From NCBI GenBank assembly GCA_028565635.1, contig JAOXYB010101270.1:1-12578 (forward strand): DNA of 12,578 bases, in the 5' to 3' direction. This stretch comes from Phoronis ovalis. Taxonomy: Eukaryota; Phoronida; Phoronidae. Positions 9,101-12,578 of this stretch are shown piece by piece (position 1 is the first letter of the stretch; each line of letters begins with the position of its first letter). Under the pieces are notes generated by a model. The model made no database searches. It was not told where the DNA came from and worked only from the letters and a program-made list of their open reading frames with translations. The translations under genes were made by a program, and so were the position numbers.

Positions 9101-12100
9101 TAGAAGGCAGCTTACTGAAATTCATGTATGAGCTAGCAAATAATTGGAGCATATTTTTTGTAACTTTTGAGCTGGTTTTACTCTCTAAAATACTTACACA
9201 CAAGCCTGCTTCATGACACCTCTTCCACCAAACTTGGGTTTATCACTGAAAAGGAATTCAATGGCCTAAAAACAACTATAATTTGAACCATAATTATAAT
9301 TTGATTGTAAAACTATGCGAAATAAAACAAACTTTTATACTCAAAATCATTGAACAACCCTAGCTACAGAAAAATGAGACAGATAATAGAGCTTTTTATT
9401 TTTCTTGAATATCACACCAAATAGCAAACAGTGCTTAGTCATAACATGACTTCAATAACAACCTCTTACCGACAGGTGGTACATTTTCCACAATCCTCGG
9501 CAATACATTCTTCACATTTCTTGCATCTCATGGCTCTTTTTCTTACTTTCTCACCAGCCCTTAACCCGGAGTGTGGACGCTCTTTTTTGTGTTTTTCAGG
9601 TGACTGTATTCTCACAACATCTTCTTTCTTATCTTCTGCTTGATCAATGATTTCTGCCAGAGGTCTGTCATCTGGGTCTCCAGAAGCTGAAATATATTAA
9701 AGGCTTTTCCTTTCACATGTATGCCAAATCTATTGACATTTTGAATGACAAATAGTTCCTTGAAACCCTCAGCCCTCTAATGAGACTGTTCACCAACTGC
9801 AGATTACGTATTAAAATTTTCAGTTAAGTGACACACCAGCACACATTTTAACGTGCCATGGTGATAGATATGGATATTCAAAGTAAAATATTAAATTTTA
9901 AATATTAATATGTGGTTCCTGATTTAAAATGAAAGAGTAATTATGTATAATCACATTATTATTATCTGAAAAAGTAGCCTATTGCTGCACAAAAATGAAT
10001 ATCAAATCTTGTTATATACACAATTTTCTAGTACAACATTAATACAAGAAACATTTAACCATTTTTACAGCCTACAGGCAAGTATAACAGTGAATAACAT
10101 CATTTCGTTCCTGGATATATTACCTAGCCTTTGTTCATTGTCTTTCTGTATGAGCTTTTCTTTCTCCATTTGAGGAAGGGCACTCAGCTGGAACTCAGAT
10201 TTCATAGGAAATACAGCAGGTGATCCCAGTGCAATATCTTTCTTCCTGCACACATGCTTTATTCTAGGGCCTCCACGACCTGTAGAATGGGTTAAATTTA
10301 GTTCAATCATGAACATTCACATATTTTTACTACTATAGCAAAGCTTGTCTCAACTCAGAAACAAGATTACATGTCTAACATATAAAAGAAAACGTTGCAA
10401 GGGCGACGACAGCAAATTTGTAATTACTTGAAGGTCTTTTCAAAATATTTAGCAATTGGATGATCCTTTTGACACATTTTAAATCCAACTCCAAAATTAT
10501 TAGTTAAAACTACAGAAAGACACAAATCAATGCTAAATTCCCCACAGGGAGAAGTAAAGGAAACAGAAGAATTGTAGCAAAAGTGCAAAATAGCAAGTAC
10601 AGATTGCTGCATGTTGAACAGCCTATTAACTTCAGCTTTTATATCAATCATTCTCCAATGTGCACCTGATGTTTGAGAAGCAACACTGCTTGCGGGTGAA
10701 TCAGGTGATGTCATCATGACATCATCCGTCCCCTTTTTGGTTGGAGTTTTTAACACGTCATGATCACTAGTAGATGTTGCTTCATTTTTTATTGTTGACG
10801 CTTCTTTAATTTTCCACCACTCAGATCGGTTAACTTTAGGTGGTTTCATTTTTTCTGGGCTTGGAAAGACTTCTCTGCATTTTTTGAAACGACACGATGA
10901 ACATCTTGCTTTGTTTTCCAAGTTTATTTCACATTTACCTGCAAAGCAGTGCAGAGGAAGTAATAATGGAATACTATTTTATTTAAGTTCTATCCTATGC
11001 CTGCTTTAGAAAAAAGTACAAAATTATTTACTTGGTTTGTTTTCATAAATGTATCTTTTACTAATTGGCAGATGACAATGAAGTAATAATGGGCAGCTAG
11101 GATATAGCCACACGGTTTTCCTGCTTCTTTTATTGAAGGAGTAAATACATTACATTATATCGATTGTGTTCCTGTCCGTACTTTGTAACTGGAATATCAT
11201 CAATCTCAAAATTTAGGTAGTATCAAGCAATTGTTTCATTGAAAAACTAAGTTACTTTATGGGAAACAATGCATGTGATACATAATATTAAGGGTCTAAA
11301 TGCTTACAAACATAACATCAACGATTACACATTCTGAATATTTTTATCATGCACTGCTCACCATTTCCCTCCACACATGTGGTTTTCTCATAACTTCCCT
11401 CATTAAGGAAACGTCTATAGAAATTCCTGCAGCCTCCACAGCTTGGAATACCATAATAAAGTCCGTGAGAAAACTTGGATTGATGGTCACCACATACAGC
11501 ACATAGTGTTAGTTCTGAAAATGAATTTAAAATTTATTTATCCACGTTCATTGTATAACATGAAAACACAACAATTAACAGTAATCTGTAGCCATAGAGT
11601 ATCTGTTATCAGTTTTCTTATTTGTCTCGTAGTCAGGGCAACTTGCTTTTTAGCTAACAAAAAATGGCCTTTGTCTGACAATCCAAAAAGGGGCACAATC
11701 CTGTTGTAGTATATAATTTCTTCAAAAATAACTGGACCATACAGAAGCTGTTAACATACTACCCAGTTTGCAATGGCATCATTGAATCATATGTTCAGTC
11801 ACATCAGACTGTCAAAATATTTAATGCATTTCACCAGATCATTTCTAAATGCCACAAAAATTCTTATTCACCTTGCTCGGGACTGCTCTCTGATTCTGTT
11901 GCTTTCTCTTTCTTCATTTTTCTCTTCAGTGATTGAGCCAAAGCCTTCTTTGATTTGTTGAGTGCAGCTCTGTTCAAATGAAGTTTTGCTTTTTGTAGAA
12001 TACTGCTTCCTGTACGTTTCATGGCCTGAGCCCGCTTTTCTAATGTTTGTAACTCCGCAGCAGTAGATTTCCCCTTAAATGAATGCATCACATTTAGACA

Positions 12101-12578
12101 TGAAACAACAATTATTTAATGATTGTACGATTTACTGCAAATAAGTCTTACCTCAACAGCATAAGGACTCACTTCCTCGACTTGAATTCAAACTAGTCAC
12201 TTTTATACTGTTTTATATATTAGGTTTATATTAGACAAATAACTTTATTTAGAAGACTAATTGTTTCAAGTATTTTGATATCAGCTAACAAGTACTCACC
12301 ATTTCTTTGCCAGTTTTCTTCTCTTCAATTTTTATCCTTTTCTCCAATTTTTTACCCACCACATCATCATTTACTTCATTTGACCATTTACGAAGTAATT
12401 TTAGCGATGGTTTCCGAAGACGTTTTCCTTCCACAACAGTAGGTGATTCAAAAAGTGCTGGTTTTCGTGCCAATGATAAATCTGGATTTACTGCACACGG
12501 AGAACTAAGATCCTGAGTGGCATGTCTCATAGAAGAACGGCTTGGTTGCCTTTTCTCTTCAGGTTTTATAAAGGAAGA
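78..12578 (-). CDS. KMT2A: Trithorax/MLL-type histone H3K4 methyltransferase, internal part (23 exons, partial at both ends)
   Basis: The product is the nuclear, COMPASS-like histone H3 lysine 4 methyltransferase of the Trithorax/KMT2A-KMT2B branch, which maintains active transcription of developmental genes. Exons in transcription order are 12578-12300, 12073-11872, 11514-11362, 10938-10666, 10279-10124, 9686-9470, 9245-9198, 8886-8565, 7925-7821, 7637-7527, 7202-7065, 6882-6790, 6280-6166, 5356-5243, 5098-4896, 4599-3595, 3151-3041, 2550-2477, 2237-2092, 1603-1455, 1154-1017, 706-548 and 198-78. Each junction has AG and GT ends, phases agree throughout, and the joined 1477 codons hold no stop. 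Domain order is basic region, receptor-type C4 finger, CXXC, PHD1-PHD2-PHD3, bromodomain, HCF-1-type motif, ePHD, start of FYRN. This is the KMT2A order with one extra finger. FYRC and SET are outside the window, so catalytic activity is inferred from family. KMT2C/D are unlikely because they lack the CXXC and this PHD-bromo cassette. Whether it is 1:1 with KMT2A or pre-duplication KMT2A/B cannot be told here. Confidence 0.96.
199..547 (-). other. Intron between exons 22 and 23
   Basis: AT-rich intron with GTACAA donor and TTTTAG acceptor. I see no gene, RNA or clear repeat in it. Confidence 0.85.
548..706 (-). CDS. KMT2A: Exon 22: C-terminal part of ePHD (r1385-r1437)
   Basis: The exon encodes KCNLCNNYGATVGCC, SANYHFYCARE and DKKVFCKLH, ending the ePHD at H1430. 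All the zinc ligands expected from the KMT2A pattern (C1386, C1389, the GATVGCC pair, H/C of NYHFYC, final C and H) are present. The acceptor is TTTGTAG|AAA. The donor is GAG|GTACAA, phase 0, the weakest of this 3' group. Assignment is nonetheless firm, because the next exon joins in frame with a conserved segment. Confidence 0.96.
707..1016 (-). other. Intron between exons 21 and 22
   Basis: AT-rich intron with GTAAGA donor and TTTGTAG acceptor. Nothing else recognised. Confidence 0.88.
1017..1154 (-). CDS. KMT2A: Exon 21: ePHD, zinc-knuckle/HxxC part (r1339-r1384)
   Basis: The exon encodes KCGRLLYAGYNDWVHVNCAL, then WSAEVFEENDGSLQNVHTAV and TRGKQL. It corresponds closely to GRLLYIGQNEWTHVNCALWSAEVFEDDDGSLKNVHMAVIRGKQL of KMT2A. 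The WxHxxCALW zinc-binding core and the SAEVFE motif are intact. The acceptor is TTATTCCAG|AAA and the donor TTG|GTAAGA, phase 0. ePHD modules of this family are taken to contact chromatin or partner proteins. Confidence 0.97.
1455..1603 (-). CDS. KMT2A: Exon 20: acidic linker and first ePHD zinc pair (r1289-r1338)
   Basis: An acidic linker (about r1290-r1320, rich in Glu, Asp, Ser, Pro) leads to GEDSRRC1326-MF-C1329-LQYGDDEPN. That matches EDNRQCALCLTYGDDSAN, the opening of the extended PHD of KMT2A. The acceptor is TATAACAG|CT and the donor AAT|GTAAGT, a full consensus, phase 0. Confidence 0.95.
1604..2091 (-). other. Intron between exons 19 and 20
   Basis: AT-rich intron. It holds a short TAT/ATT trinucleotide run at about 1866-1880 and nothing else I can name. 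Confidence 0.85.
2092..2237 (-). CDS. KMT2A: Exon 19: post-bromodomain segment with HCF-1-binding-type motif DHIY (r1240-r1289)
   Basis: The exon encodes NMLPDSVLPPYDDHIYAQW, then a proline/serine stretch ending LKKIVPM. It matches GMLPNAVLPPSLDHNYAQW and MKKIIP of human KMT2A. Residues DHIY (r1253-r1256, bases 2200-2189) fit the [DE]HxY consensus used by host-cell factor HCF-1 partners, and human KMT2A has DHNY at the same spot. HCF-1 recruitment here is thus likely but inferred. The acceptor is CTTTGACTAG|G and the donor ATGA|GTAAGA, phase 1. Confidence 0.95.
2477..2550 (-). CDS. KMT2A: Exon 18: last bromodomain helix (r1216-r1240)
   Basis: This 74-nt exon encodes QMGSVFPWFNVNISSLWEHN, matching RQMERVFPWFSVKKSRFWEPN at the C-terminal end of the KMT2A bromodomain. 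The VFPWF core and the tryptophan a few residues later are kept. The acceptor is CTCTTTCAG|CAA. The donor CCAAA|GTAAGA is phase 2 and splits K1240. It was found by domain match and splice sites, since it is too short to stand out by itself. Confidence 0.94.
2711..2969. repeat. Pair of 23-bp direct repeats flanking the hairpin
   Basis: 2711-2733 and 2947-2969 share the pattern caata[t/c]tttt[a/g]cagaaaacaatt, with two differences in 23 bases. They lie in the same orientation on either side of the inverted repeat. They could be remnants of a duplication. Confidence 0.5.
2881..2908. repeat. Perfect 12-bp inverted repeat, 4-nt loop
   Basis: Aataattatgat at 2881-2892 and its exact reverse complement at 2897-2908 flank the loop caaa. 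An imperfect outer pairing extends to about 2869-2920 (tttcttgttcc against gaaccaagaaa). It may be a small hairpin element or a chance AT palindrome. Confidence 0.75.
3041..3151 (-). CDS. KMT2A: Exon 17: bromodomain helices A/B (r1179-r1215)
   Basis: The exon encodes EQFNDDLVRIIQTALKSN, a loop, then KKSAGSVRSLFFK. It aligns with FSDDIVKIIQAAINS and KKANSMVKSFFIR of KMT2A. The typical bromodomain YN pair for acetyl-lysine binding is not evident in the loop, as far as I can judge. The MLL bromodomain is generally thought to support the PHD3 unit rather than read acetylation. The acceptor is TTTTCCAG|GAA and the donor AAA|GTAAGA; 37 codons, phase 0 on both sides. Confidence 0.95.
3152..3594 (-). 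other. Intron between exons 16 and 17
   Basis: GTATGT donor and TTTTCCAG acceptor. AT-rich. No repeat or gene recognised. Confidence 0.85.
3595..4599 (-). CDS. KMT2A: Exon 16: 1005-nt disordered insert within the bromodomain, ending at helix A (r844-r1178)
   Basis: At 335 codons this is by far the longest exon here. Its first 45 residues are basic, ending in SGVTVKVI and the acidic run DDDDSS. About r895-r1140 is low-complexity, dominated by Ser, Thr, Asn, Asp and Glu, with a Ser/Thr/Val/Cys tract around r1084-r1133. No fold is recognisable and it is probably disordered. The last 15 residues, LSVEDKLENGCYTTV, match LEGVKRKMDQGNYTSV of human KMT2A. This shows that the insert lies between the first and second bromodomain helices (the ZA loop). 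Human KMT2A has only about 50 residues there. The acceptor is CTTTTACAG|TTG and the donor GTG|GTATGT; both phase 0, so the exon is symmetrical. The frame stays open 11 codons past the donor, to a stop at 3558-3556. I think those codons are intronic. Confidence 0.92.
4896..5098 (-). CDS. KMT2A: Exon 15: end of PHD3 and first bromodomain helix (r776-r843)
   Basis: The exon encodes DEMYEILSYVPEEVTQYICK, closing PHD3 with C794 and C797. Then SWRPVLEQQM through SAQHLLSW follows, which aligns with the alpha-Z helix of the KMT2A bromodomain (EWRLALEKEL...TSHLLRY). In KMT2A, PHD3 and the bromodomain are rigidly coupled through this region. The acceptor is TTTTTTATAG|AC. The donor is ATG|GTCAGT, phase 0, acceptable but not consensus. 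The bromodomain is then interrupted by the long exon 16. Confidence 0.95.
5243..5356 (-). CDS. KMT2A: Exon 14: PHD finger 3 core, H3K4me3 reader (r738-r776)
   Basis: The exon encodes GNFCPICCKCYSDDD, then WESKMMQCAKCESWVHAKC. PHD3 of KMT2A binds H3K4me2/3 through an aromatic cage and also binds the CYP33/PPIE RRM. By alignment the human cage residues Y1576, Y1581, M1585 and W1594 correspond to Y748, W753, M757 and W766. Three are unchanged and one is an aromatic swap, so methyl-lysine reading is probably kept. The acceptor is TTGTTACAG|GT and the donor ACAG|GTATAC; phases are 1 and 1. Confidence 0.97.
5357..6165 (-). other. Intron between exons 13 and 14 (longest in the window)
   Basis: AT-rich 809-nt intron. 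It contains a 22-bp x3 minisatellite at 5694-5759 and a degenerate 21-bp pair at 5963-5983 / 5984-6004 (17 of 21 alike). No hidden exon is needed for frame or for domain continuity. Confidence 0.85.
5694..5759. repeat. Minisatellite, 22-bp unit x3
   Basis: Three head-to-tail copies of aatgtatggcattgtattt plus gtt at 5694-5715, 5716-5737 and 5738-5759. There is one base change in the second copy and two at the end of the third. Near identity points to recent origin. Confidence 0.95.
6166..6280 (-). CDS. KMT2A: Exon 13: end of PHD2 and start of PHD3 (r700-r738)
   Basis: The exon encodes VCSKC704 closing PHD2. Then come C707-RS-C710 and the loop GATTPGPVGSWMYDFSLC with the next CxxC (C729, C732), matching CKSCGSTTPG...DFSLCHDC of human KMT2A. 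This belongs to the extended N-terminal part of PHD3. The acceptor is TTTTAATAG|GTA and the donor AAAG|GTATAG, phase 1. Both neighbouring introns carry minisatellite repeats (5694-5759 and 6575-6678). Confidence 0.96.
6281..6789 (-). other. Intron between exons 12 and 13
   Basis: AT-rich 509-nt intron carrying a 26-bp x4 minisatellite. No coding potential consistent with the gene. Confidence 0.87.
6575..6684. repeat. Minisatellite, 26-bp unit x4 plus a partial copy
   Basis: Copies of ccaaaattacctaaaacaac followed by atgtag occupy 6575-6600, 6601-6626, 6627-6652 and 6653-6678, with a 6-base partial at 6679-6684. Copies three and four each carry one substitution; the others are identical. Confidence 0.96.
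6790..6882 (-). CDS. KMT2A: Exon 12: core of PHD finger 2 (r669-r699)
   Basis: The exon encodes KLLQCDKCYNHYHPRCLGPS followed by YPTKPTKKNIW. It contains the middle CxxC, the HxxC of the zinc-binding pattern, and the GPxYPTKPTKK signature characteristic of KMT2A/B and Trithorax. The acceptor is TTTTTCAG|AAA and the donor TGG|GTAAGT, phase 0. PHD2 of KMT2A has been linked to ubiquitin-ligase activity and protein turnover; whether that holds here is unknown. Confidence 0.97.
7065..7202 (-). CDS. KMT2A: Exon 11: rest of PHD1 and start of PHD2 (r623-r668)
   Basis: The exon encodes FVYCSVCCEPFHSFCLEEHE, then NWCCRQC, then CSVCG. This supplies the remaining PHD1 ligands (through C657) and the first PHD2 pair (C660, C663). 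It is nearly identical to the vertebrate version, in keeping with the strong constraint on the PHD cassette. The acceptor is TTTTCAG|TTT and the donor CAT|GTAAGT, phase 0. After CGLRQH the next exon starts at KLLQC. Human KMT2A has a slightly longer GRQHQATKQLLEC here, so this loop is shorter by a few residues. Confidence 0.97.
7203..7526 (-). other. Intron between exons 10 and 11
   Basis: GTGAGT donor and TTTTCAG acceptor. Nothing else recognised. Confidence 0.87.
7527..7637 (-). CDS. KMT2A: Exon 10: start of PHD finger 1 (r586-r622)
   Basis: The exon encodes an acidic lead-in, a hydrophobic segment (AWVHGMALISSTPI) matching VWEMGGLGILTSVPI of KMT2A, and the first zinc pair of PHD1, C612-YL-C615. 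The acceptor is TTTGCAG|GAT and the donor GAT|GTGAGT, phase 0 at both ends. The split position, directly before FVYC, matches the break in the KMT2A alignment. PHD1 and PHD2 pack as a protein-interaction platform in MLL proteins and are not known methyl-lysine readers. Confidence 0.96.
7821..7925 (-). CDS. KMT2A: Exon 9: linker before PHD1 (r551-r585)
   Basis: This 35-codon exon, phase 0 on both sides, encodes a polar linker ending HKIKADFK. It matches the vertebrate KMT2A segment ending HRIRVDFK just upstream of PHD1. The first half, with LQVLNERENK, loosely matches the vertebrate LNILSTLSNGNSSK. The acceptor is CATTTTAG|ATA. The donor is GTATAG, weaker than most in this gene but with an AAG exon end. 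No domain of its own. Confidence 0.9.
7926..8564 (-). other. Intron between exons 8 and 9
   Basis: 639-nt intron with donor GTAGGT and acceptor TTTTAG. Open frames here (about 8090-8517) have no family resemblance and unusual Cys/Phe/Ile composition, so I take them as chance. No repeat seen. Confidence 0.83.
8565..8886 (-). CDS. KMT2A: Exon 8: end of CXXC and post-CXXC basic linker (r443-r550)
   Basis: The exon opens with VYKKC447SNPQ, the last CXXC zinc ligand and flank, matching KMRKCQNLQ in human KMT2A. A long polar region rich in Ser, Lys and Gln follows (about r452-r550), with no recognisable fold. It corresponds to the disordered linker between CXXC and PHD1, which is much longer in vertebrates. 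The acceptor is TTTTTTAG|C and the donor AAG|GTAGGT, phase 0. Confidence 0.93.
8887..9197 (-). other. Intron inside the CXXC domain (exons 7-8)
   Basis: GTAAGT donor and a T-rich acceptor tract (tttttgtgttttttag). Nothing else recognised. Confidence 0.88.
9198..9245 (-). CDS. KMT2A: Exon 7: 48-nt exon carrying the CXXC KFGG motif (r427-r443)
   Basis: This very short exon encodes DKPKFGGRGVMKQAC, the KFGG signature and DNA-contact loop of the CXXC domain. It supplies C442, the eighth zinc ligand in order if C447 is counted last. Aligned with human KMT2A, the lysine of DKPKF (K1178) and the K-Q pair (K1186, Q1187) are kept. The preceding contact lysine K1185 is Met438 here, and the non-zinc cysteine C1188 is Ala441. 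The acceptor is CCTTTTCAG|T and the donor GTGT|GTAAGT. Phases are 2 and 2. The exon was recovered from the splice sites and the domain match, since it is far too short to stand out as an open frame. Confidence 0.93.
9470..9686 (-). CDS. KMT2A: Exon 6: acidic/basic linker and first six CXXC cysteines (r355-r427)
   Basis: After a linker rich in Asp, Glu, Lys and Arg, the exon encodes the first part of the CXXC zinc finger: C409-KK-C412-EE-C415-IAED-C420-GK-C423-TT-C426. CXXC domains bind unmethylated CpG DNA and bring MLL proteins to CpG-rich promoters. The ED-CG-C core is typical. The spacer between third and fourth cysteine is four residues, one fewer than in human KMT2A (QVPED). The acceptor is ATTTCAG|CT. 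The donor CG|GTAAGA is strong, phase 2, splitting R427. The domain continues in the next two exons. Confidence 0.96.
9687..10123 (-). other. Intron between exons 5 and 6
   Basis: Very AT-rich, especially about 9880-9960. No gene or defined repeat. Confidence 0.86.
10124..10279 (-). CDS. KMT2A: Exon 5: conserved GPRIKHVC motif upstream of CXXC (r304-r355)
   Basis: This exon encodes RGGPRIKHVCRKKDIALG, then AVFP, then LSALPQMEKEKLIQ. This is one of the best-conserved non-domain stretches of the MLL/Trithorax family; in vertebrate KMT2A the matching residues are RGPRIKHVCRRAAVALG and LSALPWEEREK. Its function is not settled. It lies directly before the CXXC finger, in the part of KMT2A implicated in chromatin and PAF1-complex association, so a supporting role in targeting is an inference. 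The acceptor is TTCTACAG|GT and the donor CTAG|GTAATA. Both ends are phase 1. Confidence 0.95.
10280..10665 (-). other. Proposed intron between exons 4 and 5 (3' side firm, 5' side tentative)
   Basis: The acceptor at 10281-10280 is clear. If the CAG|GTGCAC donor is right, 10427-10665 is intronic although it stays open in the exon-4 frame. Its translation shifts from polar to Phe/Cys/Val-rich, as expected for non-coding sequence. Confidence 0.6.
10666..10938 (-). CDS. KMT2A: Exon 4: second half of receptor-type C4 finger plus Ser/Thr linker (r212-r303)
   Basis: The exon completes the finger with C214-EINLENKAR-C224-SS-C227-RFKKC232, closely resembling the receptor second-finger ending CxxxxxxxxxCxxCRxxKC. 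The gap C207 to C214 is six residues rather than the usual five. A basic, proline- and serine-rich linker follows, including SEWWKIKE and ending SSVASQTSG. The acceptor, TTTGCAG|GT, is clear. The 3' end is less certain. I place the donor at CAG|GTGCAC (10665-10660) because it leaves phase 1, needed to join GT-CGT-GGA of the next exon. The joined SQTSGRGGPRIKHVC then resembles vertebrate KMT2A. The frame stays open to a stop at about 10424-10426. A nicer donor, GTAATT near 10428, would give phase 2 and break the conserved motif. Confidence 0.8.
10939..11361 (-). other. Intron splitting the receptor-type zinc finger (exons 3-4)
   Basis: GTGAGC donor and TTTGCAG acceptor, phase 1. AT-rich; no other feature seen. 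Confidence 0.87.
11362..11514 (-). CDS. KMT2A: Exon 3: first half of nuclear-receptor-type C4 zinc finger (r161-r212)
   Basis: This exon encodes C165-AV-C168, a 17-residue spacer, C186-GG-C189, then RNFYRRF and the first cysteine of the second finger, C207. It matches the nuclear receptor DNA-binding-domain pattern CxxCGD...CxGCxxFFRR. CGGCRNFYRR stands where receptors carry the P-box recognition helix. The first-finger spacer is 17 residues rather than the usual 13. Drosophila Trithorax is known to carry a variant receptor-type finger in the same general place, and vertebrate KMT2A/B do not. The acceptor is TTTTCAG|AA and the donor G|GTGAGC. Both ends are phase 1, so the exon can be skipped in frame. 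A true nuclear receptor gene is ruled out by the flanking in-frame MLL exons and absence of a ligand-binding domain. Confidence 0.88.
11515..11871 (-). other. Intron between exons 2 and 3
   Basis: GTGAAT donor and TTTTCAG acceptor. Nothing else recognised. Confidence 0.86.
11872..12073 (-). CDS. KMT2A: Exon 2: lysine-rich helix region (r94-r161)
   Basis: This exon encodes a charged, probably helical segment with the core SSILQKAKLHLNRAALNKSK, followed by a basic run and an acidic-serine tail ESESSPEQ. It lines up with the vertebrate KMT2A segment that starts ASLLKKAKAQL and ends in a similar ESDSSET tail, just before the GPRIKHVC motif. That match fixes its place in the gene. The acceptor is a modest AAG|GGG at 12075-12074. 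The donor is GTGAATAAG from 11871, phase 1. In vertebrates this segment is followed almost directly by GPRIKHVC. Here two extra exons encoding a zinc finger come in between. Confidence 0.85.
12152..12175 (-). CDS. Candidate 24-nt microexon
   Basis: The minus strand reads AG, then 24 nt encoding EVSPYAVE, then a near-consensus donor GAG|GTAAGA at 12151-12146. The length is a multiple of three and it starts and ends in phase 0. It would therefore insert eight residues between the exons ending at 12300 and starting at 12073 without changing frame. The acceptor side is poor, with no pyrimidine tract. It could equally be a chance donor in an intron, or a longer exon using another acceptor. It is not counted in the residue numbering used here. 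Confidence 0.3.
12300..12578 (-). CDS. KMT2A: Exon 1 of window: basic N-terminal region (r1-r93)
   Basis: This exon is open to the window edge, so its true 5' end is unseen. It encodes a hydrophilic, serine-, lysine- and arginine-rich stretch with short basic clusters such as GKRLRKPSLKLLRKW and KKLEKRIKIEEKK. Such a stretch suits a disordered, nuclear-localising region upstream of the DNA-binding modules. No folded domain is recognisable. The end is set by a strong donor, GTGAGT, at 12299-12294, which leaves phase 0 after the ATG (Met) codon at 12302-12300. Assignment to the gene rests on strand, open frame, matching phase with the next exon and the generally basic character of this part of KMT2A. 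Direct sequence similarity to vertebrate KMT2A is weak here. Confidence 0.75.

Noticed and set aside
10427-10665. Open continuation of exon 4 (HWRMIDIKAEVNRLF onward)
   Set aside because: Its composition shifts to hydrophobic/Cys-rich, with no family match. The phase at its end does not fit the conserved next exon. Treated as intron, with the doubt noted.
11362-11514. Separate nuclear receptor gene
   Set aside because: The exons join in frame and in phase between two MLL-specific exons. There is no start codon or ligand-binding domain, and the finger spacing departs from true receptors.
11300-11961. Plus-strand open frames around exons 2 and 3
   Set aside because: Short, overlapping the antisense of well-supported zinc-finger and helix exons, with no recognisable product.

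Overview
The window is a piece of one large, intron-rich animal gene on the minus strand. It is the trithorax / MLL (KMT2A-KMT2B type) histone H3K4 methyltransferase. The exons read right to left, from 12578 down to 78, and the gene runs off both edges. No start codon, stop codon, promoter or poly(A) site of the gene lies inside. I resolved 23 exons. Joined, they give 4432 nt of coding sequence (1477 codons plus 1 nt) in one unbroken frame, with intron phases matching at every junction. Residue numbers below (r1-r1477) count along this joined fragment. Compact introns of 144-809 nt, high AT content, GT-AG boundaries and absence of any operon structure mark a eukaryote. The domain set and short introns suggest a bilaterian invertebrate; a lophotrochozoan such as a mollusc is my guess, not a proof.

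Layout in transcription order: basic N-terminal region (12578-11872); a two-exon nuclear-receptor-type C4 zinc finger (11514-10666); the conserved GPRIKHVC motif exon (10279-10124); a CXXC unmethylated-CpG-binding zinc finger spread over three exons including a 48-nt one (9686-8565); a linker (7925-7821); three PHD fingers (7637-4896); a bromodomain interrupted by a 1005-nt disordered exon (5098-2477); an HCF-1-binding-like DHIY motif (2200-2189); an extended PHD, ePHD (1603-548); and the run-up to the FYRN domain (198-78). FYRC, the catalytic SET domain and the taspase region would lie to the left of the window.

The parts are targeting and reading modules: CXXC and perhaps the receptor-type finger contact DNA, PHD3 reads H3K4 methylation next to a bromodomain-like fold, and FYRN would pair with FYRC after proteolytic processing. 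The most notable point is that a trithorax-style nuclear-receptor-type finger and an MLL-style CXXC finger sit in the same protein. As I recall the families, Drosophila Trithorax has the first and lacks the second, and vertebrate KMT2A/B show the reverse. The two finger exons are both symmetrical phase 1-1. Skipping them joins the flanking exons in frame into a vertebrate-like order. Introns hold two small minisatellites, an AT-rich hairpin and, at the left edge, a possible mobile-element end 12 bp from a splice donor. I see no second gene, RNA gene or CRISPR array.
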